A DNA stretch of 37,853 bases, from positions 19,216 to 57,068 of the forward strand of contig JAGRIH010000034.1 in NCBI GenBank assembly GCA_020443345.1. Reading direction: 5' to 3'. Positions 24,107-34,276 of this stretch are shown here, in pieces. The notes below the pieces were generated by a model. It had not been told where the DNA came from, did no database searches, and saw only the letters and a program-made list of their open reading frames with translations. This DNA is from Halioglobus sp. Lineage in GTDB: Bacteria; Pseudomonadota; Gammaproteobacteria; Pseudomonadales; Halieaceae. The first letter of the stretch is position 1. Every line of letters begins with the position of its first letter. A program made the translations under genes and the position numbers.

Positions 24107-25900
24107 ATGCGCAGTCATTATTGTGGCGCTTTGGGAACAGACAATATCGACCAAACGGTCACGCTGTGCGGCTGGGTGGACCGCCGCCGGGACCATGGCG
24201 GAGTCATTTTTCTCGATATGCGCGATCGCGACGGCATCGTGCAGGTGGTATTCGACCCGGACACGGGCGAGCATTTTCAGCGCGCTGACCGGGTGCGCAG
24301 TGAGTATGTGCTGAAAATCACCGGGCGGGTGCGCGCGCGCTCTGCAGCCACGGTAAATCCGGCCATGACCACGGGTGCAATCGAGGTGCTGGGTAAAGAG
24401 CTGGAAATCCTCAACATTGCCCAAACACCCCCCTTCCAACTGGACGAGTACACCGCGGTGGGCGAGGACGTGCGCCTGCAGTATCGCTACATGGACCTGC
24501 GACGCCAGGAAATGCAGGATCGCCTGATCCTGCGCTCGCGGATAACTTCCGCGGTGCGCAGCTTCCTGGACGGCGAGGGTTTTCTCGATATCGAAACGCC
24601 CATCCTCACGCGGGCCACCCCCGAGGGCGCCCGCGACTACCTGGTGCCGAGCCGCACCCACCCCGGACAGTTTTTCGCGCTGCCCCAGTCCCCCCAGCTG
24701 TTCAAGCAGCTGCTGATGGTTGCCGGCTTCGACCGCTACTACCAGATCGCCAAGTGCTTCCGCGACGAGGACCTGCGCGCCGACCGGCAGCCCGAGTTTA
24801 CCCAGATCGACCTGGAAGCCGCCTTTCTGAATGAAGGCCAGATCATGGCAATCACTGAGCGCATGATTCGCCACCTGTTCCAGTCGGTGCTGTCGATCGA
24901 GCTGCCGCAGTTTCCGCACATCACCTACGCCGAGGCGATGGAGCGCTACGGTTCCGACAAGCCCGATCTGCGCATACCGCTGGAACTGGTCAGCGTGGAT
25001 GATCTGATGCAGCGGGTGGACTTCAAAGTATTCCGCGGGCCGGCGGATGACCCGCAGGGCCGCGTGGCCGCGCTGAAGGTGCCCGGCGGCGCTCGTATCA
25101 GCCGCAAGGAAATCGACGACTACACCGCGTATGTGTCCATTTTCGGAGCCCGCGGCCTGGCCTGGATCAAGGTCAACGATATCGGCGCCGGTGTGGACGG
25201 CCTGCAGTCGCCCATTCTCAAGTTCATGCCCGAGGAGGTGGTGGCGCAGATGATGCGGCGCCTGGGTGCGGCGGATGGCGACATTATCTTCTTTGGCGCG
25301 GACCGGATGCGGGTGGTCAACGAGGCGCTCGGTGCGTTGCGCATTCGGGTGGCGGCCGATCTCGACATGGTGGGCGACGGCTGGGCGCCCCTGTGGGTGG
25401 TCGATTTTCCCATGTTCGAGGCCGATGGCAACGGCCGCTGGACGCCGTTGCATCACCCCTTTACCGCGCCGTCGTGCACCGTGCAGGAACTGCTGGCCGA
25501 CCCGGGGCAGGCGCTGTCCCGCGCCTACGATATGGTACTCAACGGCTGTGAGCTGGGCGGCGGCAGTATCCGTATCCACCAGCGCGATATGCAGGAGGCG
25601 GTATTTGGCCTGTTGCAGATCGATGCGGCCGAGGCCGAGGAGAAATTCGGTTTCCTGCTCCGGGCCCTGCAGTACGGTGCCCCGCCGCACGGCGGGCTGG
25701 CGTTTGGCCTGGACCGGCTGGTGATGCTCATGACCGGCTCGCAGTCCATCCGCGATGTGATCGCGTTTCCCAAGACCCAGAGTGCACACTGTGTCATGAC
25801 CGATGCCCCCGGCGAAGTCAGTGCGCAGCAGCTGCGCGAACTCAATATTCGCCTGCGCGGTACACAGACAGGTACGGCGCCGCAGTCAGGGCAGGTTTAA
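24107..25900 (+). CDS. aspS: Aspartyl-tRNA synthetase
   Basis: 597 residues, bacterial-type length (E. coli 590). The OB-fold anticodon domain (1-~105) has [20 protein letters not shown]. Class II motif 2 ([20 protein letters not shown]) and motif 3 ([13 protein letters not shown]) are intact, with the bacterial GAD insertion near residues ~290-420. The enzyme charges tRNA(Asp), or both tRNA(Asp) and tRNA(Asn) if non-discriminating; whether asparaginyl-tRNA is made through GatCAB cannot be seen here. It leads the conserved aspS-yebC-ruvC-ruvA-ruvB order. Confidence 0.96.
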   Translation: MRSHYCGALGTDNIDQTVTLCGWVDRRRDHGGVIFLDMRDRDGIVQVVFDPDTGEHFQRADRVRSEYVLKITGRVRARSAATVNPAMTTGAIEVLGKELEILNIAQTPPFQLDEYTAVGEDVRLQYRYMDLRRQEMQDRLILRSRITSAVRSFLDGEGFLDIETPILTRATPEGARDYLVPSRTHPGQFFALPQSPQLFKQLLMVAGFDRYYQIAKCFRDEDLRADRQPEFTQIDLEAAFLNEGQIMAITERMIRHLFQSVLSIELPQFPHITYAEAMERYGSDKPDLRIPLELVSVDDLMQRVDFKVFRGPADDPQGRVAALKVPGGARISRKEIDDYTAYVSIFGARGLAWIKVNDIGAGVDGLQSPILKFMPEEVVAQMMRRLGAADGDIIFFGADRMRVVNEALGALRIRVAADLDMVGDGWAPLWVVDFPMFEADGNGRWTPLHHPFTAPSCTVQELLADPGQALSRAYDMVLNGCELGGGSIRIHQRDMQEAVFGLLQIDAAEAEEKFGFLLRALQYGAPPHGGLAFGLDRLVMLMTGSQSIRDVIAFPKTQSAHCVMTDAPGEVSAQQLRELNIRLRGTQTGTAPQSGQV

Positions 25901-25918
25901 ACGCGAGGTAAATCTGCT

Positions 25919-26662
25919 ATGGCAGGTCACAGTAAATGGGCCAATATCAAACACCGCAAGGCGGCTCAGGATGCCAAGCGCGGCAAGATGTTCACCAAGC
26001 TGATTCGCGAACTGGTAGTGGCGGCGAAGGCAGGCGGCCCCGTGGCGGAGGATAATCCCCGCTTGCGCGCCGCCGTGGACAAGGCGCTGGGCGCCAACAT
26101 GACCCGCGACACCATCGACCGCGCCATTGCCCGCGGTGCCGGTACCAGCGACGCCGATAACATGGAGGAGCTGACCTACGAGGGGTATGCGCCGGGCGGT
26201 GTGGCCGTGCTGGTGGAGGTGATGACCGACAATCGCAATCGCACGGTGGCCGAGGTGCGCCACGCCTTTGCCAAGCGCAACGGCAACCTGGGCACCGACG
26301 GCTCCGTGGCCTACCTGTTCAGCCGCAAGGGGCAGCTCAGCTTTGCCCCGCAAGTGGATGAGGAACGGGTGATGGAAGCGGCCCTGGACGCCGGCGCCGA
26401 GGATATCCTGCTCAACGCTGACGGCTCCGTCGATGTGATCACCGCCTGGGAGGATTTTAGTGCAGTCCGGGCTGCGCTGGAGGCGGGCGGCCTGCAGGCC
26501 GAGGGCGGTGAAGTGACCATGATCGCGGCGACCACCGTGCCACTGGACAGCACCGGTGCGGAAACCCTCATGGGCCTGGTCGATGCGCTGGAGGATCTGG
26601 ACGACGTGCAGAACGTCTACACCAACGCCGACATCCCCGACGAGGTGCTGGCCGCGCTCTGA
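25919..26662 (+). CDS. yebC: YebC/PmpR-family protein (TACO1 family)
   Basis: 247 residues, the family length. The N-terminus [20 protein letters not shown] is nearly invariant in the family, followed by [19 protein letters not shown]. The family was long annotated as a transcriptional regulator; recent work links YebC proteins to translation of proline-rich stretches, like mitochondrial TACO1. It begins 18 bp after aspS and ends 162 bp before ruvC. Confidence 0.94.
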   Translation: MAGHSKWANIKHRKAAQDAKRGKMFTKLIRELVVAAKAGGPVAEDNPRLRAAVDKALGANMTRDTIDRAIARGAGTSDADNMEELTYEGYAPGGVAVLVEVMTDNRNRTVAEVRHAFAKRNGNLGTDGSVAYLFSRKGQLSFAPQVDEERVMEAALDAGAEDILLNADGSVDVITAWEDFSAVRAALEAGGLQAEGGEVTMIAATTVPLDSTGAETLMGLVDALEDLDDVQNVYTNADIPDEVLAAL

Positions 26663-26777
26663 GCTGGCCGGTGCAGGTGGCGCCGTGCCGGGGTAGAAAG
26701 CGGGCGCCAGCGCACGGCTTGCCGCGTCATCGCGGGCGACACTAGCGGTCCGCGCGCATTGCCGCTGCCGATAAATG

Positions 26778-26793
26778 CTGTATATTTGTACAG
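26778..26793. promoter_or_regulatory. LexA (SOS) box upstream of ruvC
   Basis: CTGTATATTTGTACAG matches the gammaproteobacterial LexA consensus CTG-N10-CAG with an AT-rich core. It overlaps a candidate -10 (TATATT, 26781-26786) that is 16 bp after TTGCCG (26759-26764), so LexA would block the promoter. The site is 31 bp before the ruvC start, consistent with DNA-damage induction of ruvCAB. Confidence 0.8.
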
Positions 26794-26824
26794 AACAGGT
26801 GCGTTACGCGCCGCGGACTTCGCC

Positions 26825-27343
26825 ATGTCGCTCATCCTGGGTATAGACCCCGGTTCCCGCAAAACAGGCTTTGGCATTATCAGCTATGTGTCGGGCCGCA
26901 GTGAGTACGTCACCAGCGGTGTGATCCGCCTGCCCGCGGGCGATCTGCCGCGTCGACTCGGTGTTGTCTACAGCGGTGTCAGTGAACTGGTGGAGCGTCA
27001 CTGCCCGCAGGAGCTGGCCATCGAGCAGGTGTTCATGGCGCGCAGCGCCGGTTCGGCCCTCAAGCTGGGCCAGGCGCGCGGCGCCGCCATCGTGGCCTGT
27101 GTGGCGCGCGGCATGCCTGTAACGGAGTACTCCGCACGGCAGATAAAGCAGTCCGTGGTCGGTACCGGCGCGGCCGACAAGGCACAGGTACAGCATATGG
27201 TTAAGGTGCTGCTGTGCCTGCCGGCAGAGCCGCAGGAGGACGCTGCGGACGCGCTGGCAGCGGCGCTGTGTCACGCACACACACAACAAAGTATGATAAA
27301 CATGGCCGGCGCCAGTGCGGTGCGCCGGCGGCGGTTGCGCTAG
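26825..27343 (+). CDS. ruvC: Holliday junction resolvase RuvC
   Basis: 172 residues from ATG 26825 (E. coli 173). The catalytic acidic residues are in place: D8 in [12 protein letters not shown], a Glu in [12 protein letters not shown], and two Asp near [12 protein letters not shown]. RuvC nicks Holliday junctions symmetrically, working with RuvAB. The start at [11 protein letters not shown] matches the family; an earlier in-frame start at 26759 is upstream of the LexA box and is rejected. First gene of a damage-inducible run ruvC-ruvA-ruvB. Confidence 0.95.
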   Translation: MSLILGIDPGSRKTGFGIISYVSGRSEYVTSGVIRLPAGDLPRRLGVVYSGVSELVERHCPQELAIEQVFMARSAGSALKLGQARGAAIVACVARGMPVTEYSARQIKQSVVGTGAADKAQVQHMVKVLLCLPAEPQEDAADALAAALCHAHTQQSMINMAGASAVRRRRLR

Positions 27344-27385
27344 GGCCAACTCAGATAGTGTGAACAGGCCGTGGGATAACAATAG

Positions 27386-28003
27386 ATGATAGGTAGAATT
27401 CGCGGCGTGCTGGTGCACAAGCAACCTCCCGACATCCTAGTCGAAGTCGCGGGGGTGGGCTATGAGATGCAGGTGCCCATGACCACCCTGTTCCAGCTGC
27501 CGGAACTGGGTGCGGAAGTCTCGCTGCTGACCCACTTCGTGGTGCGCGAGGACGCGCAGTTGTTGTACGGGTTTATCGACGAGCGCGATCGCAGCCTGTT
27601 TCGCCGGTTGATCCGGGTCAGCGGTGTCGGGCCCAAGCTTGGCCTGACCATCCTGTCGGGGATGGACGCGGCCAGTTTTGCCCGCTGCGTGCAGCGCGAC
27701 GACCTGTCGTCCCTGGTGGCGCTGCCGGGTGTCGGCAGAAAGACCGCCGAGCGCCTGCTGGTGGAGATGCGCGACAAGCTCAAGGACTGGCTGGGCCCGG
27801 ATGGAGACAGCGATGCGCAGCTCGCGGGCAGCCCGGGGCAGGCGTCGCGCGCGGCTGTTGTGGCCGATGCCGAGGGCGCCCTGATCGCTCTGGGCTATCG
27901 CCCGCAGGAGGCCACCCGCATGGTGGCGGCGGTCGACGACGCCGCCGTCAACAGCAGTGAAGAGCTGATTCGCCGCGCACTCAAATCCGTTCTCAGCCAT
28001 TGA
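27386..28003 (+). CDS. ruvA: Holliday junction DNA helicase subunit RuvA
   Basis: 205 residues. The OB-fold domain I opens with [21 protein letters not shown]. Two helix-hairpin-helix motifs, [14 protein letters not shown] and [15 protein letters not shown], bind the junction, and a C-terminal domain III ([17 protein letters not shown]) contacts RuvB. RuvA tetramers hold the four-way junction for RuvB-driven branch migration. It lies 42 bp after ruvC and 10 bp before ruvB. Confidence 0.96.
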   Translation: MIGRIRGVLVHKQPPDILVEVAGVGYEMQVPMTTLFQLPELGAEVSLLTHFVVREDAQLLYGFIDERDRSLFRRLIRVSGVGPKLGLTILSGMDAASFARCVQRDDLSSLVALPGVGRKTAERLLVEMRDKLKDWLGPDGDSDAQLAGSPGQASRAAVVADAEGALIALGYRPQEATRMVAAVDDAAVNSSEELIRRALKSVLSH

Positions 28004-28013
28004 GGCGCTACGC

Positions 28014-29084
28014 ATGATAGAAACCGACCGCCTTCTCGCGCCCCAGCCGCAAAGTCCGCGCGAAGACATCGTGGACCGGGCCATTCGCCCCAGGACGCTG
28101 GATGAATACGTGGGCCAGCGTGCGGTGCGCGAGCAGATGGCCATCTTCCTGCAGGCCGCCAGAGGGCGCGGTGAGCCGCTGGACCACACGCTGATCTTTG
28201 GCCCCCCGGGTCTGGGCAAGACCACGCTGGCCAGCATCATCGCCAATGAAATGGGCGTCTCCCTGAAGACCACCTCGGGTCCGGTGCTGGAGAAGGCCGG
28301 CGATATCGCGGCGCTGATGACCAACCTGGAGCCGGGGGACGTGTTGTTTATCGACGAGATCCACCGTCTGAGCCCGGTGGTGGAGGAAGTGCTCTACCCC
28401 GCGATGGAAGACTACCAGCTCGATATCATGATCGGAGAAGGGCCGGCGGCGCGCTCCATCAAGCTGGATTTGCCGCCGTTTACCCTGGTGGGTGCGACCA
28501 CCCGGGCCGGCCTGCTCACGTCGCCGCTGCGCGATCGCTTCGGGATCGTGCAGCGGCTGGAGTTTTACGAGGTGCCCGACCTCACCCGTATCGTCGAGCG
28601 CTCCGCCGCCATTCTGGAAATCGGCATGGACACCCGCGGCGCCGCGGAGATCGCGCGGCGTTCACGGGGCACCCCGCGTATTGCCAACCGGCTGCTGCGC
28701 CGGGTGCGCGACTATGCCCAGGTGAAGGGCAACGGTCATATTTGCGCCGATATCGCTGACCGCGCGCTGGATATGCTCAGCGTGGACCAGCGCGGTTTCG
28801 ATCACCTGGACCGCCGCCTGCTGCTGGCCATGATCGAGAAATTCGAGGGCGGTCCGGTGGGCGTGGACAGCCTGGCCGCGGCCATCTCGGAGGAGCGCGG
28901 TACCATCGAGGATGTACTGGAACCCTATCTGATCCAGCAGGGCTACGTGGTGCGCACACCCCGCGGCCGCATGGTGACGCGCAGCGCCTACCTGCACTTC
29001 GGGCTGCCACAGCCCGGCTCTGGCGGGGGCGACGTCCCGGGCAGTCTGCCGCTGGACCTGGACGGCGACGGCGCACCGCTATGA
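28014..29084 (+). CDS. ruvB: Holliday junction branch-migration ATPase RuvB
   Basis: 356 residues. Walker [10 protein letters not shown] with K69, Walker [12 protein letters not shown], and sensor VGATTRAG are clear. The C-terminal winged helix ends in [18 protein letters not shown]. RuvB hexamers pump DNA through RuvA-bound junctions. It starts 10 bp after ruvA and is followed within 19 bp by ybgC, so damage-induced transcription could read into the Tol-Pal genes. Confidence 0.97.
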   Translation: MIETDRLLAPQPQSPREDIVDRAIRPRTLDEYVGQRAVREQMAIFLQAARGRGEPLDHTLIFGPPGLGKTTLASIIANEMGVSLKTTSGPVLEKAGDIAALMTNLEPGDVLFIDEIHRLSPVVEEVLYPAMEDYQLDIMIGEGPAARSIKLDLPPFTLVGATTRAGLLTSPLRDRFGIVQRLEFYEVPDLTRIVERSAAILEIGMDTRGAAEIARRSRGTPRIANRLLRRVRDYAQVKGNGHICADIADRALDMLSVDQRGFDHLDRRLLLAMIEKFEGGPVGVDSLAAAISEERGTIEDVLEPYLIQQGYVVRTPRGRMVTRSAYLHFGLPQPGSGGGDVPGSLPLDLDGDGAPL

Positions 29085-29103
29085 TCCGAAATGGCGCGCC
29101 GCC

Positions 29104-29529
29104 GTGACAGTCGGGGAATTTTGCCTGCCGCTGCGGGTCTACATCGAGGATACCGACGCCGGCGGCATCGTGTATTACGTCAATTACCTGAAATTCATGG
29201 AGCGGGCCCGCACCGAGTTTATGCGCGAGCTGGGCTTTGGCAAAGACTACATATTTAACCGCGACCTGATGTTCGTGGTGCGCGCTGTCACAGTACAATA
29301 CCTGCGCCCGGCCGCTCTGGACGACGAGCTGCAGGCCACCGTCGAACTGAGGCGTCTGCGCGGCGCCGCGATGGACCTGCGCCAGCGCGTGCGCCGGGGT
29401 GCACAGGTGCTGGCCCGGGGCGATGTCACCATTGCCTGCGTGGACCGCGCCGGACTGAAACCGCGGCGCCTGCCGCCGGAAATGGTGCGGGTCCTGCAGT
29501 CGGTGCCGCGGGCCGGGTCGCAGGTTTAG
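29104..29529 (+). CDS. ybgC: YbgC acyl-CoA thioesterase, Tol-Pal associated
   Basis: 141 residues with a GTG start. The hotdog-fold signature YIEDTDAGGIVYYVNYLKFM carries catalytic D18, as in 4-hydroxybenzoyl-CoA thioesterases. YbgC cleaves short or medium acyl-CoA and is linked to phospholipid metabolism; its gene is nearly always first in the tol-pal operon. It sits 19 bp after ruvB and 24 bp before tolQ. Confidence 0.93.
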   Translation: MTVGEFCLPLRVYIEDTDAGGIVYYVNYLKFMERARTEFMRELGFGKDYIFNRDLMFVVRAVTVQYLRPAALDDELQATVELRRLRGAAMDLRQRVRRGAQVLARGDVTIACVDRAGLKPRRLPPEMVRVLQSVPRAGSQV

Positions 29530-29553
29530 CCGAGCACTCGAGGGGAAAACGCG

Positions 29554-30264
29554 TTGGAAGAGCAATTGAGTCTGGTCGATCTGGTACTGCACGCCAGTTT
29601 CACCGTGCAACTGGTGATGGCGCTGCTGCTGCTGGCGTCCGTGGTATCGTGGTACATGATCGTCCAGCGCTTTATCTATTTCAGCAATGCGCGGGACGAG
29701 ATGTACCTGTTCGAGGAGCGCTTCTGGTCGGGGATCGACCTGTCGCAGCTCTACCGAGAGGGCAATGAGAAAGCCTCTGACGGCCAGCCGATACTCGGTA
29801 TGGAAAGCATTTTCCGGGCGGGTTTCAAGGAGTTTTCGCGGCTGGCGCAGCAGTCTGAGATGGATTCTGAAGCGGTGATCGAGGGCTCCCGCCGCGCCAT
29901 GCGGGTGGCCTCCATGCGCGAGGAGGAACGGCTGGAAAAGCACCTGGCGTTTCTCGCCTCGGTGGGTTCCACCAGTCCCTATATCGGCCTGTTCGGGACG
30001 GTGTGGGGCATCATGCATTCGTTCCGCGGCCTGGCCAATGCCACCCAGGCCACGCTCGCCACGGTGGCGCCGGGTATTTCCGAGGCGCTGGTGGCGACCG
30101 CCATGGGCCTGTTCGCCGCCATCCCGGCGGTGCTGGCTTTCAACCGCTTCGCCTCCAAAGTGGATTTGCTGAGCAACCGCTACGATACATTTACCGACGA
30201 GTTTTCCTCGATTTTATACCGTCAGGCCTACGCGCTGCGCTCGCGCGGGAAGCGGGCGGGATAA
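29554..30264 (+). CDS. tolQ: Tol-Pal system proton-channel subunit TolQ
   Basis: 236 residues with a TTG start; AGGGG lies about 10 nt upstream. Three membrane segments are visible: one near residues 12-36 and two in the second half (FLASVGSTSPYIGLFGTVWG and APGISEALVATAMGLFAAIP). It belongs to the MotA/TolQ/ExbB family. With TolR it uses the proton gradient to energise TolA, which helps constrict the outer membrane at division. No earlier ATG fits the family N-terminus. Confidence 0.95.
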   Translation: MEEQLSLVDLVLHASFTVQLVMALLLLASVVSWYMIVQRFIYFSNARDEMYLFEERFWSGIDLSQLYREGNEKASDGQPILGMESIFRAGFKEFSRLAQQSEMDSEAVIEGSRRAMRVASMREEERLEKHLAFLASVGSTSPYIGLFGTVWGIMHSFRGLANATQATLATVAPGISEALVATAMGLFAAIPAVLAFNRFASKVDLLSNRYDTFTDEFSSILYRQAYALRSRGKRAG

Positions 30265-30267
30265 TTC

Positions 30268-30687
30268 ATGGCCAGGAATCGCAACAAGCACCGCCCCATG
30301 GCGGAAATCAACGTGGTGCCCTACATCGACGTGATGCTGGTGCTGCTGATTATCTTCATGGTGACCGCGCCGATGCTGATGCAGGGGGTCAAGGTGGAAC
30401 TGCCCGAAGCCGCCGCGGACCCGGTGGAAAATCAGGACAGCGAGCCGCTGATCGTGTCCGTCAATGCCAGCGGCGAGTTGTTTCTCAATCTCGGCCAGGA
30501 GAAACAGGTGCTGGCGCTGGCCACCATCCGCGACCGCGTGGCGGCGGTGATGCGGCGCAACCCGGAGAAGCCGGTGCTGGTATGGGGTGACCGGGCGGTG
30601 CCCTACGGCGAGGTGGTCACCGTCATGGTGGCATTGCAGGAGGCGGGCGCCCCCAGTGTCGGGCTGGTGACTGAGAATCCGCAGTGA
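30268..30687 (+). CDS. tolR: Tol-Pal system subunit TolR
   Basis: 139 residues. The N-terminal membrane segment includes the conserved Asp in NVVPYIDVMLVLLIIFMVTA, needed for proton flow, followed by a periplasmic ExbD/TolR domain with LVWGDRAVPYGEVVTVM. It partners TolQ in the inner membrane. It begins 3 nt after tolQ and overlaps tolA by 4 nt. Confidence 0.95.
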   Translation: MARNRNKHRPMAEINVVPYIDVMLVLLIIFMVTAPMLMQGVKVELPEAAADPVENQDSEPLIVSVNASGELFLNLGQEKQVLALATIRDRVAAVMRRNPEKPVLVWGDRAVPYGEVVTVMVALQEAGAPSVGLVTENPQ

Positions 30688-31448
30688 GCAACCCGTCGAT
30701 ATACGCCAAACCCGTGATACCGCGCATCGTGGTGCGCCCGGCGCTGGCCACAGTGCTGCTGCACGCCGCGGTATTGTATCTGCTCACCGCCAACTGGCTG
30801 GATAGCGGGCGCGAGGTGGTGACAGTAAAGCCCGCGCCGCAAGTCATCAATGCGCGCCTGGTGGATGCCAGTGAGTTAAAGCCCAAGCCGAAGCCTGAAC
30901 CGAAAGTCGCAGCCAAACCCAAAGCGCCACCAAAACCCCGCCCGGCACCCAAAGTGGAACCCAGGCCGGCGCCGCAACCGGCACCCAAAGTTGCGCCGCA
31001 GGCCGCGCCCAAACCGGCGCCGCAGGCGCAGGCCAGGCCGGAACCGCGCATCACCCCCCAGGAACTGGCGCGGGCCGCCCGCGCCGATCTCGCCAGGGCG
31101 CTGGCCGCGGAGGAGGAAGCGCAGGCCGCGGCGTCCGCCACGGCCGAGGAGATGGCGGCCAGCTACGCGGCGCTGATTCAGCAGACGGTGGTCAATTACT
31201 GGAGCCGACCGCCCAGTGCCCGCAACGGCATGGAGGCGCTGCTGTCCATACAACTGATTCCGACCGGAGACGTGGTGAGCGTGAGCGTCATCCGCAGCAG
31301 CGGTAGCGCCGCGTTTGATCGCTCTGCCGTCAACGCAGTCGAGAAAGCCGGCAGCTTTCCCGAGCTGCAGAACCTCCCCGCCGGGGAATTTGAAAAAACC
31401 TTCAGGCGCTTCCGCCTGTTGTTCAGACCCGAGGACTTACGTTACTGA
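30684..31448 (+). CDS. tolA: Tol-Pal system protein TolA
   Basis: 254 residues, GTG start overlapping the tolR stop. One membrane helix (~residues 15-35, [20 protein letters not shown]) anchors it in the inner membrane. A long Lys/Pro/Ala repeat region (~65-125, units like [17 protein letters not shown]) replaces the Ala/Lys helix of E. coli TolA, then a helical part and a globular C-terminal domain ([20 protein letters not shown]) that contacts TolB/Pal. It spans the periplasm. It is shorter than E. coli TolA (421). Confidence 0.93.
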   Translation: MSNPSIYAKPVIPRIVVRPALATVLLHAAVLYLLTANWLDSGREVVTVKPAPQVINARLVDASELKPKPKPEPKVAAKPKAPPKPRPAPKVEPRPAPQPAPKVAPQAAPKPAPQAQARPEPRITPQELARAARADLARALAAEEEAQAAASATAEEMAASYAALIQQTVVNYWSRPPSARNGMEALLSIQLIPTGDVVSVSVIRSSGSAAFDRSAVNAVEKAGSFPELQNLPAGEFEKTFRRFRLLFRPEDLRY

Positions 31449-32743
31449 TGAAATGGCTAGCAGTTGCAGCAATGAGTATCGCACTGGCGTACGGTGCGCT
31501 GGATGCCCGCGCCGACCTGACCATCGAGATCACCCAGGGTGTCGACAATCCGACCGCCATCGCCGTGGTGCCCTTTGCCTGGCAGGGGGGAGGCGCCGCG
31601 CCGCTGGATGTGGCCGAGGTGATCGACGGCGATCTGACACGCAGCGGACAGTTCGCCCCGGTGGGGCGCGCCGACATGCTGAGTCGCCCCAGTACCGAGG
31701 CGGAAGTGTTTTACCGGGACTGGCGCGCGATCGACACCGAATACCTGTTGATTGGCCGGGTGTCGGTGACTGACCGGATGCGCATCGACTACGAGCTGTT
31801 CGATGTGCTGCGCCAGACCCCGGTCTTTGAGGGTTTCGAGAGCGGCCCAATCGACGAGGCGCGCTTGCTCGGCCACCGCGTGGCCGACGCCGTGTATGAA
31901 AAGCTCACCGGTATTCGCGGCGCCTTTGCCACGAAACTGCTGTATGTATCCGTTACCCGGGTGCCCGGCGGCAAGGATTACTATCGCCTGACGCTGGCCG
32001 ACTCGGACGGAGCCCGTCCCGTTGTCCTGCTGGAGTCGCGCGAACCGATACTGGCGCCTGCCTGGTCCCCCGACGGCCGGCAGATCGCCTATGTCTCTTT
32101 CGAGAGCAGCCGGCCGGCCATCTATCGCCAGGACCTGGCCACCGGCCAGCGCGAACAACTGACCAATTTCAGGGGCCTCAACAGCTCGCCGGCCTGGTCA
32201 CCCGATGGCAATACCATGGCCATGGTGCTGTCCAAGGACGGCAATCCGGATATCTACCTGATGAACATGGCCGACCGGCAACTCACGCGCATCACCAAAC
32301 ACTACGCCATCGACACCGAGCCCGCCTGGATGCCCGACGGCCGCTCGCTGCTGTTCACCTCCGATCGGGGCGGCAAGCCGCAGATCTACCGCTATGACCT
32401 GCGCAGTGGCGCCACCGACCGCCTCACGTTCGAGGGCAACTACAACGCCCGCGCGCGGGTTGCGCAGGACGGGCGCAACGTGGTCCTGGTGCATCAGCAG
32501 GAGGGCAAATTCCACATTGCGCTGCTGGATTTGGTCACCAACCGGCTGCACATACTGACCTCCACTGAATTGGACGAAAGTCCCAGTATCGCCCCCAATG
32601 GCTCTATGGTATTGTACGCAACCAAGCAGGCGGACCGCGGCATCCTGGCGGCGGTATCCGTCGATGGTGGCGTGAAATTCCGCTTGCCGGCACGCGAGGG
32701 CGATGTGCGGGAACCGGCGTGGTCACCTTACCTGGCACGCTGA
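31448..32743 (+). CDS. tolB: Tol-Pal system beta-propeller protein TolB
   Basis: 431 residues, E. coli length. A signal peptide (1-~22, cut after DARA) leads to an N-terminal domain ([12 protein letters not shown]) and a six-bladed beta-propeller with repeated WSPDG motifs ([37 protein letters not shown]). TolB shuttles between Pal and TolA in the periplasm. Its ATG overlaps the tolA stop by 1 nt. Confidence 0.96.
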   Translation: MKWLAVAAMSIALAYGALDARADLTIEITQGVDNPTAIAVVPFAWQGGGAAPLDVAEVIDGDLTRSGQFAPVGRADMLSRPSTEAEVFYRDWRAIDTEYLLIGRVSVTDRMRIDYELFDVLRQTPVFEGFESGPIDEARLLGHRVADAVYEKLTGIRGAFATKLLYVSVTRVPGGKDYYRLTLADSDGARPVVLLESREPILAPAWSPDGRQIAYVSFESSRPAIYRQDLATGQREQLTNFRGLNSSPAWSPDGNTMAMVLSKDGNPDIYLMNMADRQLTRITKHYAIDTEPAWMPDGRSLLFTSDRGGKPQIYRYDLRSGATDRLTFEGNYNARARVAQDGRNVVLVHQQEGKFHIALLDLVTNRLHILTSTELDESPSIAPNGSMVLYATKQADRGILAAVSVDGGVKFRLPAREGDVREPAWSPYLAR

Positions 32744-32795
32744 ACTGCGCGACTTAAACGCTGGATAGTCAATCGAGATTCGAAGGAAGAAAACT

Positions 32796-33329
32796 ATGAA
32801 ACATCTGTCTGTTGCCGGCAAGGCTGTTACGCTGTTGTTTACAGCGGCTCTGCTGGTTGCGTGTTCTGGTAGCGACACCAGGGAAGCCGATGAAGCCGCC
32901 GCCCGGGCGGCCGCGGACGCCGCCGCCCGTTCAGCGCAGGATGCCGCCGCAGCCGAAGCTGCCGCCGAGGCCGCCGCCAACCAGCAGCGCCTGGATGAGG
33001 CCGCCGCCGCTGTGGGCAATGTTTTCTACTTCGACTTCGACAGCTCCACGCTCAAGCCCGAGGCGATCAGCGCGCTGAATGCGCACATTGCCGCGCTGCA
33101 GGGCAACAACCGCAACGTGCGCCTCGAAGGGCACACCGATGAGCGCGGCACGCGGGAATACAACATGGCTCTGGGTGAGCGCCGCGGCAACTCCGTGCGC
33201 GATTACATGGTGGCCAATGGTATCGCGTCCTACCGGATCGAAGTGGTCAGCTACGGCGAAGAGCGCCCCATTGCCTATGGCTCCGGCGAGTCCAACTGGT
33301 CGCAGAACCGGCGCGTCGAATTGAAGTAA
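32796..33329 (+). CDS. pal: Peptidoglycan-associated lipoprotein Pal
   Basis: 177 residues. A lipoprotein signal peptide ends with LVAC (lipidated Cys23). An Ala-rich linker (~30-67) precedes an OmpA-like domain with VFYFDFDSSTLKPEAI and the peptidoglycan-binding LEGHTDERGTREYNMALGER. Pal tethers the outer membrane to peptidoglycan and is the outer partner of Tol. AAGGAAGA lies before ATG. A 52-bp gap separates it from tolB. Confidence 0.96.
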   Translation: MKHLSVAGKAVTLLFTAALLVACSGSDTREADEAAARAAADAAARSAQDAAAAEAAAEAAANQQRLDEAAAAVGNVFYFDFDSSTLKPEAISALNAHIAALQGNNRNVRLEGHTDERGTREYNMALGERRGNSVRDYMVANGIASYRIEVVSYGEERPIAYGSGESNWSQNRRVELK

Positions 33330-33339
33330 CCGGCAGTTC

Positions 33340-34236
33340 ATGGGTTACCTGGACAAATTGCTTGTAGCGGGCGGGCTGGTCGTGATGACCGGCCCGTTGT
33401 GCATCGGGATTGCGGCACAGGATTATGTCGACCTGGAAGCTGAGCGCGCGGCGACGGCCGCCGCGGCAACCGCCCCCGCCGACCCCTATGGCGCGCGCCC
33501 CGCGCAGGCCTATCCCGCTACCAGTTACGGTGTGCGCAACGCGCCGGCCGCCAACAGCGCCGGCACACCCGCCGGTGCGCCGCCAGCGCCCGCTGCGCCG
33601 CAGAGCTCGGGCCAGAATCTGGGCAACCTGTTTTACCAGATCCAGCAACTGCAGCAGGAGGTCATGCGCCTCAACGGCATGGTGGAAGAACAAGCCCACG
33701 AGCTGCGCATGCTGAAAGAGCAGAGTCTGGAGCGCTATGTCGATCTGGACAAGCGGCTCAGCGCGGGCGCTGCGGCAGCCGGCAGCGGCGGCAGCGCCAC
33801 CAGTGCGGCGGCCCCGGTAAGCAGTGGCGGTATGCCGGCGGCGGAGCAGCGCGGCGAGAGCGAAGCCTATCGGGCGGCCTACGCGCTGGTGCGCGATCAG
33901 CAGTTCGATCAGGCCGTCCAGGCATTTCGGCAGTTCCTGCGCGATTACCCGGACGGCAAGTACGCGCCCAACGCACACTACTGGCTGGGCGAGCTCTATC
34001 TGGTGGTCCAGCCGCCGGACCTGGAGGCTGCCCGGCAGTCGTTTACCCTGTTGCTGAATCAGTACCCCGACAACAGCAAGGCACCGGATGCTCTGTACAA
34101 GCTCGGCAAGGTCCAATTCATGAAGGGCAACCGAGCCGGGGCCAGGGAATACCTCGACCGCGTTATCAGCCAGTACGGCTCGAGCAACAGTTCCGCCGTG
34201 AAGCTGGCCAGGGATTTCATCGCCGAGAACTACTGA
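33340..34236 (+). CDS. cpoB: Cell division coordinator CpoB (YbgF)
   Basis: 298 residues. A signal peptide (LLVAGGLVVMTGPLCIGIAA) is followed by a low-complexity Ala/Pro region, a coiled coil (~95-140, IQQLQQEVMRLNGMVEEQAH) that forms trimers, another Gly/Ser/Ala linker, and TPR repeats from ~175 (AYALVRDQQFDQAVQAFRQF). CpoB links peptidoglycan synthesis (PBP1B) with Tol-Pal constriction in the periplasm. It begins 10 bp after pal, the last gene of the operon proper. Confidence 0.94.
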   Translation: MGYLDKLLVAGGLVVMTGPLCIGIAAQDYVDLEAERAATAAAATAPADPYGARPAQAYPATSYGVRNAPAANSAGTPAGAPPAPAAPQSSGQNLGNLFYQIQQLQQEVMRLNGMVEEQAHELRMLKEQSLERYVDLDKRLSAGAAAAGSGGSATSAAAPVSSGGMPAAEQRGESEAYRAAYALVRDQQFDQAVQAFRQFLRDYPDGKYAPNAHYWLGELYLVVQPPDLEAARQSFTLLLNQYPDNSKAPDALYKLGKVQFMKGNRAGAREYLDRVISQYGSSNSSAVKLARDFIAENY

Positions 34237-34276
34237 AGCCGGATGTTGGCTCCCCTGTAGTCCGGCGGGCCCTGCT

